Assembly (NCBI GenBank): GCA_034506335.1
Contig: JAPDPR010000004.1
Coordinates: 46,233 to 110,232, forward strand
Source: a candidate division KSB1 bacterium
Lineage (GTDB): Bacteria > Zhuqueibacterota > Zhuqueibacteria > JANLFK01 > Oleimicrobiaceae
DNA: 64,000 nt
Reading direction: 5' to 3'
Part shown: one piece after another, positions 34,475 to 43,400 of the stretch
How the letters are laid out: each line of letters starts with the position of its first letter
How positions within the stretch are numbered: position 1 is the stretch's first letter
Notes under the pieces: generated by a model
What the model was told of the DNA's origin: nothing
What the model saw: the letters and a program-made list of their open reading frames with translations, nothing else
The model's database searches: none
Translations under genes and position numbers: made by a program

Positions 34475-35479
34475 CTATTTTGCCATGGCTGCTGCCCTCG
34501 CCAGCGCCTTTCCCTCGCTTTTTCGCAACAGAGGCTCAATTACCTTGGGCAGCAAAAGCCGAGAGGCTACCAAGTACGCTCCCACCACATAGCCCGCGCC
34601 AATCAGAAGATCGATGATGTAGTGCTGGTTGAGGTATACGGCGGAAAACCATACACCCAGGGGGTAGAGTGCCAGCAGCGGAAGCGGCCAGCGCAGCCCC
34701 TTGTGGGCGAAAAAGGCAATCACTATCGGGTAGGCACCATGAAGCGAGGGAATAGCCGCAAAGTGATTCGGGTTGAATCCGCCCCAGAGGGTGGTGAAGA
34801 ATCTGGTGCCAATCATGCGATCGACATTGATCAGGGCGCCTGCACCCATGCCCCAGAATGAGGTCTTTGCCGGCTGACCGAAGCCGTGTGCGTACACGTA
34901 CCAAGGGGGCGCAGCAGGGTAGGCCATGAAGGTGGCCAGCGCGGAAAAGTTCAATACCGTAAGGGTGGCCACAAAAAGATAGAAAAGCCGCCGGTCTTCC
35001 CTCGTGTGCCAGAAATACCATCCCAATACGATGGGGAGGCCGAAGTGCAGGGTGTAGAAAAGGCCTCCGGAGGCATCCAAGAGCTGACGCACCGGGGAGT
35101 TGCCGAGTGCCCCTTGCCACTGCTGGAAAAAGAAGCAAGGGATCTGGCCACCGAAGAGAGGGCCGAAAAGGGCCAGCTCCACCCGGTATGGCAGGGCTAC
35201 ATTGATTACCCCGCGCACTGAGTCCGCCACGCCGCGCATCATGTCGTAGGCCGTCCAGAACACGATAAAGGGGCTCCAATCGATAAGAAAGCGCTTCCCC
35301 TTCTCCTTGCCAAGGAGAGTGGCAAGTATCAGGAGAGCCACAAAGGCGTGATCGGGGCGGACGCGGATGACCTGGTTTATGGCAATGAAGTAGAGGACGA
35401 CCCCCACGAGCACGTACACCCGCCACCGTCGGGATGGCTTGCGAAAATACTGGTGCGCCCGCAAGAAGATTCCGCGCAT
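34475..35479 (-). CDS. PAP2-superfamily membrane protein, AUR1/inositolphosphotransferase-like
   Basis: 334 residues with about six to eight membrane helices. The phosphatase motifs are IPSLHGAYP (His of motif 2) and YLNQHYIIDLLIG (His and Asp of motif 3). The first, arginine-rich motif of classical PAP2 enzymes is poorly visible, which matches the AUR1-like PAP2_3 group, where related enzymes transfer phosphoinositol head groups or cleave lipid phosphates. A lipid-headgroup transferase is inferred from the fold and from fabH 21 nt away. AAGGAGG sets ATG 35479. It is preceded by a TTGTTT-17-TAGATT promoter. Confidence 0.75.
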   Translation of the reverse strand: MRGIFLRAHQYFRKPSRRWRVYVLVGVVLYFIAINQVIRVRPDHAFVALLILATLLGKEKGKRFLIDWSPFIVFWTAYDMMRGVADSVRGVINVALPYRVELALFGPLFGGQIPCFFFQQWQGALGNSPVRQLLDASGGLFYTLHFGLPIVLGWYFWHTREDRRLFYLFVATLTVLNFSALATFMAYPAAPPWYVYAHGFGQPAKTSFWGMGAGALINVDRMIGTRFFTTLWGGFNPNHFAAIPSLHGAYPIVIAFFAHKGLRWPLPLLALYPLGVWFSAVYLNQHYIIDLLIGAGYVVGAYLVASRLLLPKVIEPLLRKSEGKALARAAAMAK

Positions 35480-35517
35480 GAGCCTCCTTCTCCCTTTTCA
35501 CTGTTCACACGCTCAGA

Positions 35518-35546
35518 AATCTATAAAGCAAGGCTGAGAAAAACAA
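35518..35546 (-). promoter_or_regulatory. Candidate promoter of the PAP2-fabH-phosphofructokinase run
   Basis: Minus strand: TTGTTT (35546-35541), 17 nt, TAGATT (35523-35518), continuing TC. It has the same -35 hexamer and spacing as the promoter in front of yggS. Confidence 0.5.
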
Positions 35547-35616
35547 GGCGATTTGTCCCTCAGCCGGCGGCTGGGAGAACGGGTGCTCCTTGCGGCGCTT
35601 AGGAAGTGGAAACAAG

Positions 35617-37038
35617 TTACCCGTGTACTCGATGCACGGTCAGGAGATTGGTCGTGCCTCGGCGCGGGATGGGGAATCCCATGACCACGACCAGCACGTC
35701 GCCTGGCGCAGCCAGCCGGGCGGCGCACATGCGAGCGTCAATGAGCTCCAGCAGCTCGTGCAAGTCGTCAGTGAAGGGGAGCACGAGGGGGCGGACACCC
35801 CAAACTAGTTGCAGGAGGCGTTGGGTTGTCACCTCCGGCGTAAAGGCGATGATAGGAGCGCCAGGGCGGTACTTGGCGATCATGCGTGCCGTGTACCCGG
35901 ACTGGGTGAGCGTCACAATGGCCCGTGCCTTGAGGTCACTTGCGGCGCGGCAGGCAGAATCCGCTACCGCGTCGGCCACGGAGTGCTTCTGGCGCCGCTG
36001 GGGAGAACCCTCTGCGGTACTGAAGGGGGCATGAGCCTCCGAGGTCCGAACAATCCGTGCCAAAGTTGCCGTCACTTCTACGGGCCGAGCACCGGTGGCC
36101 GTCTCCGCGGTGAGCATTAACGCATCGACCCCCTCACCGATGGCGTTTGCCACGTCCGTAACCTCGGCTCTCGTAGGGCGCGGATTAGTGCGCATGGACT
36201 CTAACATCTGCGTGGCGACGATGCACGGCACTCCGGCCTGCCGGCAGCTTTGCACCACTTGCCGCTGCACCATGGGCACTTGCTCAAGAGGCAACTCAAC
36301 CCCAAGGTCTCCACGTGCCACGATCACCGCGTCGCTGACGGCAATGATCTCCTCGAGCTCCGCAAGCGCCTGCGGCTTCTCGATCTTCGCCACCACACTC
36401 GTGGGAGCGTTGTGCTGAGCGATGATTTCCCGCACTGCCTGCACGTCAGCCGCGCGGCGTACAAAGGAAACAGCTACATAGTCTACCCCGTGAGCCAAGC
36501 CAAACAGAAGATCCGCACGGTCCTTCTCGGTCAGGGTGGGCGAGGAGACGTTAACCCCGGGCAAATTGATCCCTTTGTGACTGGTGACCGTACCGCCCTC
36601 GAGCACGCGGCAGCGGACATCTGGCCCTTTTGTGCCCAGCACTTTCAACTGAACGAGCCCGTCGTCGATCAGGATTTTGTCACCGGGGCGTACGTCTTTC
36701 GGCAGGTCAAGATACGGCGTGGAGAGGGTGCCGGGGGCCGCTTCTTGGCTGGAGGCGCTGAGAATCACCTCCTGTCCGCGTCGCAAAGTCATTGCGCCGC
36801 CTGGCACGCGCCCGATGCGTAGCTTTGGCCCCTGCAAGTCCTGCATGATAGCCACAGGCACCCCGGCCTGTTCTGCTGCCCGGCGGATCAGGGTGATGGC
36901 CTTGGCGTGCTCTTCCTGTGTACCGTGGGAAAAGTTGAGGCGCGCCACGTCCATCCCTGCGCCGATCAGCTGCGCGATCGTCTTCTCCGAGGTGCTGGCC
37001 GGTCCGATGGTACAACAGATCTTCGTCTTCCTCACCAT
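35617..37038 (-). CDS. pyk: Pyruvate kinase
   Basis: 473 residues from ATG 37038, chosen because AAGGAG lies 5 nt upstream. KTKICCTIGPAS opens the barrel, MDVARLNFSHG is the substrate region, VVAKIEKPQALAELEEII carries the catalytic Lys, and IVARGDLGVELPLEQVP the metal-binding Glu/Asp. The MLESMRTNPRPTRAEVTDVANA helix is also present. The C-terminal domain (about 345-473) is complete. It makes pyruvate and ATP from phosphoenolpyruvate. With a PPi-dependent phosphofructokinase two genes away, ATP yield of glycolysis would be raised. The C-terminus ends NLLTVHRV, as in many bacterial enzymes. Confidence 0.95.
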   Translation of the reverse strand: MVRKTKICCTIGPASTSEKTIAQLIGAGMDVARLNFSHGTQEEHAKAITLIRRAAEQAGVPVAIMQDLQGPKLRIGRVPGGAMTLRRGQEVILSASSQEAAPGTLSTPYLDLPKDVRPGDKILIDDGLVQLKVLGTKGPDVRCRVLEGGTVTSHKGINLPGVNVSSPTLTEKDRADLLFGLAHGVDYVAVSFVRRAADVQAVREIIAQHNAPTSVVAKIEKPQALAELEEIIAVSDAVIVARGDLGVELPLEQVPMVQRQVVQSCRQAGVPCIVATQMLESMRTNPRPTRAEVTDVANAIGEGVDALMLTAETATGARPVEVTATLARIVRTSEAHAPFSTAEGSPQRRQKHSVADAVADSACRAASDLKARAIVTLTQSGYTARMIAKYRPGAPIIAFTPEVTTQRLLQLVWGVRPLVLPFTDDLHELLELIDARMCAARLAAPGDVLVVVMGFPIPRRGTTNLLTVHRVHG

Positions 37039-37302
37039 TCTTCTCCTTGCTGGTCGACTCATCGTTAGGTACCTCGTATCTCATTCACACCCGTGGATAG
37101 GTCGTGGCTACCACGGAACCGCCACGCGCCGGGCGGTCTTACGCCTTCTTATGTTGCCATGGGTGCCCTTGGCGGCACAGGCCCCCGATGGAATTGATAG
37201 TGCTGTGTCTCGAGTGAATTGCCGTCCCCTGAAGCACCCGGCGGCGCTGCTGCCTTTGGAGGCCTTTCGTAAACACCACGTGGCTCCATGCCTCCTATCC
37301 CA

Positions 37303-39744
37303 TCACCATGACAACAGCTCGTGCAAGGGAGGAAACTTGGACCTCCATCGCACCAGCTGCCATTGTTGGCCGTTGCTGGTCAGCACAATCGCCCCTTCCT
37401 GGTCGGTGCGCATCACTCTGGCCCCGGCCTTCTGGAGGCGTTGGAGAACGCTGCGCGAAGGGAGGCCGTGCGGATTGCCGGCTCCCACCGAGACGACTGC
37501 CATCTCGGGTCTCACCGCCTCTAGAAACTGCTCCCCGGAAGACAGATTGCTGCCGTGATGTCCCACCTTGAGCACCTGGCTTCGTAGCAACCCACCATAG
37601 CGGAGCAAGGCCTCCTCTGCAGGGATTTCGGCATCCCCCATCATCAAGATGCGCGTCGGACCATAGGCAACAAGGAGCACGGCGGAGGTGTTGTTCACGC
37701 CGTAGGGCGGGGGGCTGTGGCCTCCCACGAAACGGGGAGAAGGATGGAGCACAAAGACGAGGGCTGGATCCCAACCGCTCAGTTCGTCGCCCGCCTGGAT
37801 CTCCTGCTGCGGCACGTGCAGACTGTCCGCGAGGCGGCGCAGCTCCCGGAACAGAGCGGCTGTATCGCTCTGGGCAGGGGCGTAGAGCTGCCGCACCCGT
37901 AACGAGCGAAGAAGATGAGTTGCCCCTCCATAATGGTCGCTGTGCGGATGGGTAATCAGCAGCCCGTCCAAGCGGCGCACACCTTGCTTGCGCAGAAACG
38001 GTTCCACCACTGTCCGCCCGGCATTCCAAGTTGAATCGGCAGGCCCAGCGTCCACCAGCAGGGTCTTTCCGCTGGGGAAACGGATGCAAGTTGCGTCCCC
38101 CTGGCCCACGTCAAGTATGGTGACCTGCAACAACCCTCGCGGGCGGAGCGCGTCGGCCCACACCGCGCAGCAGGCAACTGCCACCAAAAGCTGCACGGCT
38201 CGGCTACGCCACCGCGCATCGCGCGCTAGGGCTAAGCCCAATAAGGCATAATAGGCAACCGCGTGCAAAAGGCGAGGCTGGTGATAGCCAACATAGGCCC
38301 AGGGCAGATTCCCCATCCACTCCACTCCGCGCAAGAGAGCCGTCAACACCAGCCAGTTGCAGGCGGCATAGAGCTTGGCCAGTGGCCAGCATAGAGGCGC
38401 CAGCAGTACGGTCGTGTACCCCAGTGCCACAACAAGCCCCACTGCCGGAACGACCACCAGATTGGCAACGAGCGACAGGAGGGGCACCCGCGCAAAGTAA
38501 TAGGCGGTCAGGGGCAATGTACCCAGTTGAGCGGCCATGGAGACCAACAGTAGTGGCACCACCGCGGTGGCAAGGAAGCTGTTGCGTTCCACCGCCCGCA
38601 AAAGAGGCGCGCCCCACAGCTCCTGCAGCCGAGCGTAGAGTGAAACAATGGAGGCCACTGCCGCAAAGGACAACTGACATCCAGCCTGGAAAAGTTCGAA
38701 CGGGTTCACCAGGAGCACAATCAGGCCGGCGACGCCCAAGCTGTTGTACACGTTCGTCCCCCTTCGCAGGGAGGTGCTTAGCAAGAGCACCCCGGCCATA
38801 ATGGTCGCACGGACGACTGGGGGTCGCGCCTCAGTAATGAGCACAAAAAGCACCAGCACCACGCACATAGCCACCGGTCGAATCGCCACGGGCACGCGCA
38901 ATACGCGGGCCACGGCATTTACAATGAGCACTACAAACCCAACGTGCAATCCGCTGACGGCCAGCACGTGGACTACCCCCGTGTTGGCAAAGGCTTGGCG
39001 CAACTCGAGGCGGATTTCTCCTCTCTCCCCGACCAGCAGCGCCTTGAGGAAAGCTGCCTGGTCTCCTGTGAGCGAGCGGTCAACCGTCCGGACGATTCGT
39101 TCCCGGAGCGGATAGACGACCTTGCGTAACAACGCGGAGCCGTGCCCGCTGCCCAGGAACCGCACGTCCTCCGGAACGCGGCACTTGAACAAAGCGTGGA
39201 TACCCTGCGCGCGTAAGTATTCTCGGTAGTCGAAACCGCCTGGGTTCCGACTTTTCGGGGGCAGAGTCAGTACCCCTTGCACCTCGAGGGAATCACCGTA
39301 CCGAATCGGGCAGTAGTTTGTGGGCACGCGCAAGAGTACCTTTCCCTGCACGCGGACAGCGCCGGTGGCCACAACGACCTCTGAGGCTTGGACTTTGACC
39401 AATGCGTAGTCTTGTCGCTGGTCTGGCGCGGAGATAGCAACCCCTCGCAGCAAGGCCACCTGGCCCTCCCCTTTGGCCAGATGCACAATGTGGCTCCGAG
39501 AGTGCGTCACTCCTGCTGTCCAGAGGTAGCGCAGTGCGCCAGCAGCCACCAGGGCCACGAGCAGGGCGTAGCCAATCACGCCCTTGGCCCGTGGCACGAA
39601 AAGCAACGCCCCAGAGACGACGAGCCAGGAACACAGTCCCCACAACATCACGTGAGCCGGAACTACCTCTTCCAACCCATAACGGGCAATGACCACGCCT
39701 GCCGCGAACGCAAGGCAGGCAAAGAGGGCAGGTTTTCCCCTCAT
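37303..39744 (-). CDS. comEC: ComEC/Rec2 DNA-uptake channel protein
   Basis: 813 residues in the full three-part layout. After two or three N-terminal helices comes the DUF4131/OB-like domain (about 75-180, VQGVLTLPPKSRNPGGFDYR). The Competence membrane domain (about 225-500) has VSGLHVGFVVLI and many helices. The C-terminal metallo-beta-lactamase-like domain (about 535-813) has ITHPHSDHYGG and ILMMGDAE. It passes single-stranded DNA across the inner membrane during natural transformation, and the third domain probably trims the other strand. The 240 nt between it and pyk hold only a weak GC-rich hairpin. Confidence 0.92.
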   Translation of the reverse strand: MRGKPALFACLAFAAGVVIARYGLEEVVPAHVMLWGLCSWLVVSGALLFVPRAKGVIGYALLVALVAAGALRYLWTAGVTHSRSHIVHLAKGEGQVALLRGVAISAPDQRQDYALVKVQASEVVVATGAVRVQGKVLLRVPTNYCPIRYGDSLEVQGVLTLPPKSRNPGGFDYREYLRAQGIHALFKCRVPEDVRFLGSGHGSALLRKVVYPLRERIVRTVDRSLTGDQAAFLKALLVGERGEIRLELRQAFANTGVVHVLAVSGLHVGFVVLIVNAVARVLRVPVAIRPVAMCVVLVLFVLITEARPPVVRATIMAGVLLLSTSLRRGTNVYNSLGVAGLIVLLVNPFELFQAGCQLSFAAVASIVSLYARLQELWGAPLLRAVERNSFLATAVVPLLLVSMAAQLGTLPLTAYYFARVPLLSLVANLVVVPAVGLVVALGYTTVLLAPLCWPLAKLYAACNWLVLTALLRGVEWMGNLPWAYVGYHQPRLLHAVAYYALLGLALARDARWRSRAVQLLVAVACCAVWADALRPRGLLQVTILDVGQGDATCIRFPSGKTLLVDAGPADSTWNAGRTVVEPFLRKQGVRRLDGLLITHPHSDHYGGATHLLRSLRVRQLYAPAQSDTAALFRELRRLADSLHVPQQEIQAGDELSGWDPALVFVLHPSPRFVGGHSPPPYGVNNTSAVLLVAYGPTRILMMGDAEIPAEEALLRYGGLLRSQVLKVGHHGSNLSSGEQFLEAVRPEMAVVSVGAGNPHGLPSRSVLQRLQKAGARVMRTDQEGAIVLTSNGQQWQLVRWRSKFPPLHELLSW

Positions 39745-39782
39745 CGTGACCTCTACCGCAACGAGGTCCGCTTGGGCCTACT

Positions 39783-40448
39783 TCAACTATCAGGGCATCG
39801 TGAGCCTAAGGTTCTACGCACCCTTTCTTGCAACCATGCATGCAGCACCCGGACCTCTTTGCGCAGAGCCCAAATCGAACCGGTGTTGTACACCACATAA
39901 TCGGCCAAGCGAAGTTTTTCCTCCAAAGGCATCTGCGCCGCGATGCGCCGCAAGATTTCCTCGTCCGGTAGCCCGTTGCGCTGTCGGATGCGGGCAATGC
40001 GCTCTTTGAGGGGCGCGTAGACGACCACCAGCGCGTCCAGGTGACCCACCAAGTCCGCCTCGCCCAGGAGGGCGCCATCCACGACCACAATCCTGTGCCC
40101 ACTCTCGAGCAGGGACTGGACGTGGGCATCAATGCACCGACGCATGGGTGGGTGGATGATTCTGTTGAGACACTGGCGGGCATCGGCATCGGAAAACACG
40201 ATGCGCGCCAATTGCTCTCTAAGCAGACGGCCATCCGGGCCGAATACCCTTTCGCCGAAGGTCTGGCGCAGGGCAGCGCGTACCGTTTCATCGTGGGCGG
40301 TGAGCTGATGCCCCACGGCATCGGCATCGATCACCGGAAGCCCGTAGCGCCTCAACAGCCTGGCCACCACCGACTTGCCGCTGCCAATGCCGCCGGTGAG
40401 CCCCACCACTATTCCACCTGAGGCAGGCGGTTCCATCTCCGCCCTCAC
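39783..40448 (-). CDS. coaE: Dephospho-CoA kinase
   Basis: 221 residues. The P-loop is GGIGSGKS (19-26), followed by the substrate Asp in PVIDADAVGHQL. LNRIIHPPMRR and VVVDGALLGEADL are also typical of CoaE. The lid region holds RIARIRQRNGL, and the C-terminal ADYVVYNTGS is the family ending motif. It performs the last step of coenzyme A synthesis. GTG 40448 overlaps the subtilase stop (GTGA); ATG 40436 is an alternative. Its placement just after a giant surface protease is unexpected but the overlap suggests coupling. Confidence 0.92.
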   Translation of the reverse strand: MRAEMEPPASGGIVVGLTGGIGSGKSVVARLLRRYGLPVIDADAVGHQLTAHDETVRAALRQTFGERVFGPDGRLLREQLARIVFSDADARQCLNRIIHPPMRRCIDAHVQSLLESGHRIVVVDGALLGEADLVGHLDALVVVYAPLKERIARIRQRNGLPDEEILRRIAAQMPLEEKLRLADYVVYNTGSIWALRKEVRVLHAWLQERVRRTLGSRCPDS

Positions 40449-43400
40449 CGAACCACGGCCAGCTTCCCCATCACCCGCTCCTTGCCGTTCGTCACCACGT
40501 ACAGGTAGACACCCGAGCCCACCAGTCGCCCATCAGCATCTTTGCCGTCCCAAAGGAGCCCCCCGTTGCCGTCCTTCTCCTCAAGCGTGCGGAGGAGTCT
40601 GCCATCCACGGTGAGGATGAAGATAGTGGCTCTCTCCGTGAGGTTAGCAAAAGTGAGCGAGGCACCTGCACGGAGCACAAAGGGGTTCGGATAGGTGAAG
40701 ACCCGGGACAGATTGGGCTGGGCAAGAAGCAGGGCGAGGCGGTCTCCACGGCCAGGCAGGACCACAACTCCATCGCTGGATTTGAGTCCCGAGACGTACA
40801 CGATGTGGTGGGCGTTCTCGGTACCCAGCGGTACCAGGGGGCTTACCTCGAGGAGTACCGAGCGAGGATCGGCGGGGTCAAGCATGCAACCCAGAATGTT
40901 TGTCCCTGGCTCGATCCTATAATTGGCTGGATTCTCGGCACTCTGCCGGTCCAGCGGCACACTGAAATTGAGTACGACCCGTGTGTTACCTCTCAAGGAA
41001 GCTGAGACCAGGTAGGGCGCCTGGGGTTGGCGCACAAACCAGAAGGGTGCACTGTTGCGCATGGTATCGATGGGGGTGCGTTTGCTATCAGAAACCGCGC
41101 ACACACGGACCACAAGCGTATCCCCGCTGGGTAGAGCAGAGGGAAGGGTCATGATTACTTCCTGGCCCGACTTGTCGTGGAGCACCGAACTGATTGGATA
41201 GGGATAGCCGAGCACTGTGTAGCGCGCGGGGTCTTTGACTGAGTCGTCCATGGGTTCACTGAAGCGCAGGCGCACCGAAGTTTCGTTCAACGCCTGGGCT
41301 GATTCCAGGCGTGGGGGTGCATTCGGAGTCACCATCACAAGCCGCGAAGGGAGGCTTTCAGGCGGTTGGCCACTGGAGTCCACTGATGAGACAGCGATCC
41401 AATAGGCATGATCCTTCGTGAGGTCCCTCAGCGTACATGGCGGTGCTGCCACCCATCGTTTCAAGCTCAAGGAATCCGGGTGCTCGCCAAAGCGGACCCA
41501 ATAACCCTGCACCTTTTCCACGGGTTTCCAACTCACTACCGCTCGCGAGGTGTCCAGGGGGAACGCGTCCACGTTCTTGGGAGCAGCGGGACGGCCTTGT
41601 GCCTGCACGCAGCGGAAGGCCAGGGTGGAGTGCCCATCGTTGAAAAAGACCTCTCTCACCCCGTCACCATCCGTGTCGGCAACTACCGCCGCATTGCTGC
41701 GATTGGGTCGATAGTGCCAGACAGAGCTGTAGGTTCCGGTGACCTCATCCCACTTCAGAATGTAGAAATCTGGAAACACGTTGACAAGAATCTCTGCGCG
41801 CCCATCATTGTCCACGTCCCCCGCTGAAACCCCGGCGTCGAAATCCTTGGGGAGCGAAAAGCCGAAGAACCGCCACTCCTTTTGGGGAGCGTACATGTCG
41901 TTGCCGGTGGCCTTGTAGACGCGATAGAGCCAGTGACGGGCATCATACTCATGCTCGGCGTCCAGACTTGGGTCAGAATGACACCCGACCACGAACTCCT
42001 GCTGTCCGTCCCCATCATAATCGCCACTTCCCAGGAAGTCGATGGTATCCATGAGAGGGAGGCGCTCGGACCAGATCATCCGGAAACGGCCATTCAGAGC
42101 CTCGCACTCGTAAAGGTAGACATCACCGTCATAGTCGCCGACAAGGACCTCAAGGCGGCCGTCCCGGTCGAAATCGGCCACCTCCACGTGCGGTACGCCG
42201 GTGATGTTGCTGCCGCCAGTCGGGTTCGGAAGCGAATCCCAGAGAGCAAACGCGTGTCCGCCTAAGGACCGCCACACCTGGTAGGTGGCACCCTTGCGCA
42301 CAATGAGGTCTGATCGAGCGTCCCCGTCGAAATCTACCAGGCGGGCTCCCCAGGTATCGTTATCGCTCCACCATACGACCTGAAATGCCAAAGCGTGGGG
42401 TGCGGTCTGCTCAAAAAGGATGGTTCGTCCGCCGTAGCCCGCCAGTATTTCCCTCAGGCCATCGCCATCGGTATCGCCGATGCTCCGGGGAATTGCCGGT
42501 TCACGGCTCTCCCATACCGGTACCATCACGCCATCTACGTTGCGCCAGACGGTGAGCTTGCCAAAGATGTTTGTTCCGTTATACCGACAGGTTACCAGCT
42601 CATCCCGGCCGTCCCCGTCGAAATCTGCTGGCTGGGGGAAAAGATACACCGGCGGTAGCGAGGTAGGCAAGAGCTCCATTTCCACAGTCGACACTGGTGT
42701 GTCCTCTAAAGAGAGAGGGTAGAAGCGCCCCCCATTGTCGTCCACAGCGGCGAGCTGCGAACGGTTGGTGGCCTCGATGCGGAACAGAGTGCCAGGCGGG
42801 ACCATCTGAGGCGTAAGAAAGACCCGATGTTCGGCCGTTTGGTAGGCGAGCCGGACCAGCTTGGAGGCTCCGGAAGGGAGCACACACTGCAGCTGGGCGT
42901 CGCAAAGCTCATCGGTGAGGAACGAGACCAAACAGCCAAGGAAATCTTCTTCGATCATTGGCGTTTGCGTAATAGCGCTAATACGCGGTGGGGTGCGGTC
43001 GATGAACACGCGCAGCGCCTGGCTCACGGTGCTGCCATCGGCGTTCTCTGCCGTCACGCGCACCATGTACTGTGTGTCTGGCAATGCGCTGACGTCCCAC
43101 ACGCCGAGGGTGTCGTCAATGACCTGTCGGCCATGAACTTTCAGAAAGGGATGCCATTCTTCTGGGTCAACCCCGGTGCCGTAGGAGAGCTCGTAGCTGC
43201 GCATGAAGACCCCAGCGGCGGTGCCGATGATGGGGATACTGCCCCCTGCGGCGCCGCGATCCAAACGGGGCCACGCGATTCGCACTACAGTGAAGTTGGG
43301 GCTGCGCAGTGCTGCGCAGGCGTTGATTCTGCCGGCCGCATAGTAACGGTCCCAGCCGATGCTTCCCAGGTCGTCGGCGGTGGCGAGCAAGGTGCCGCGC

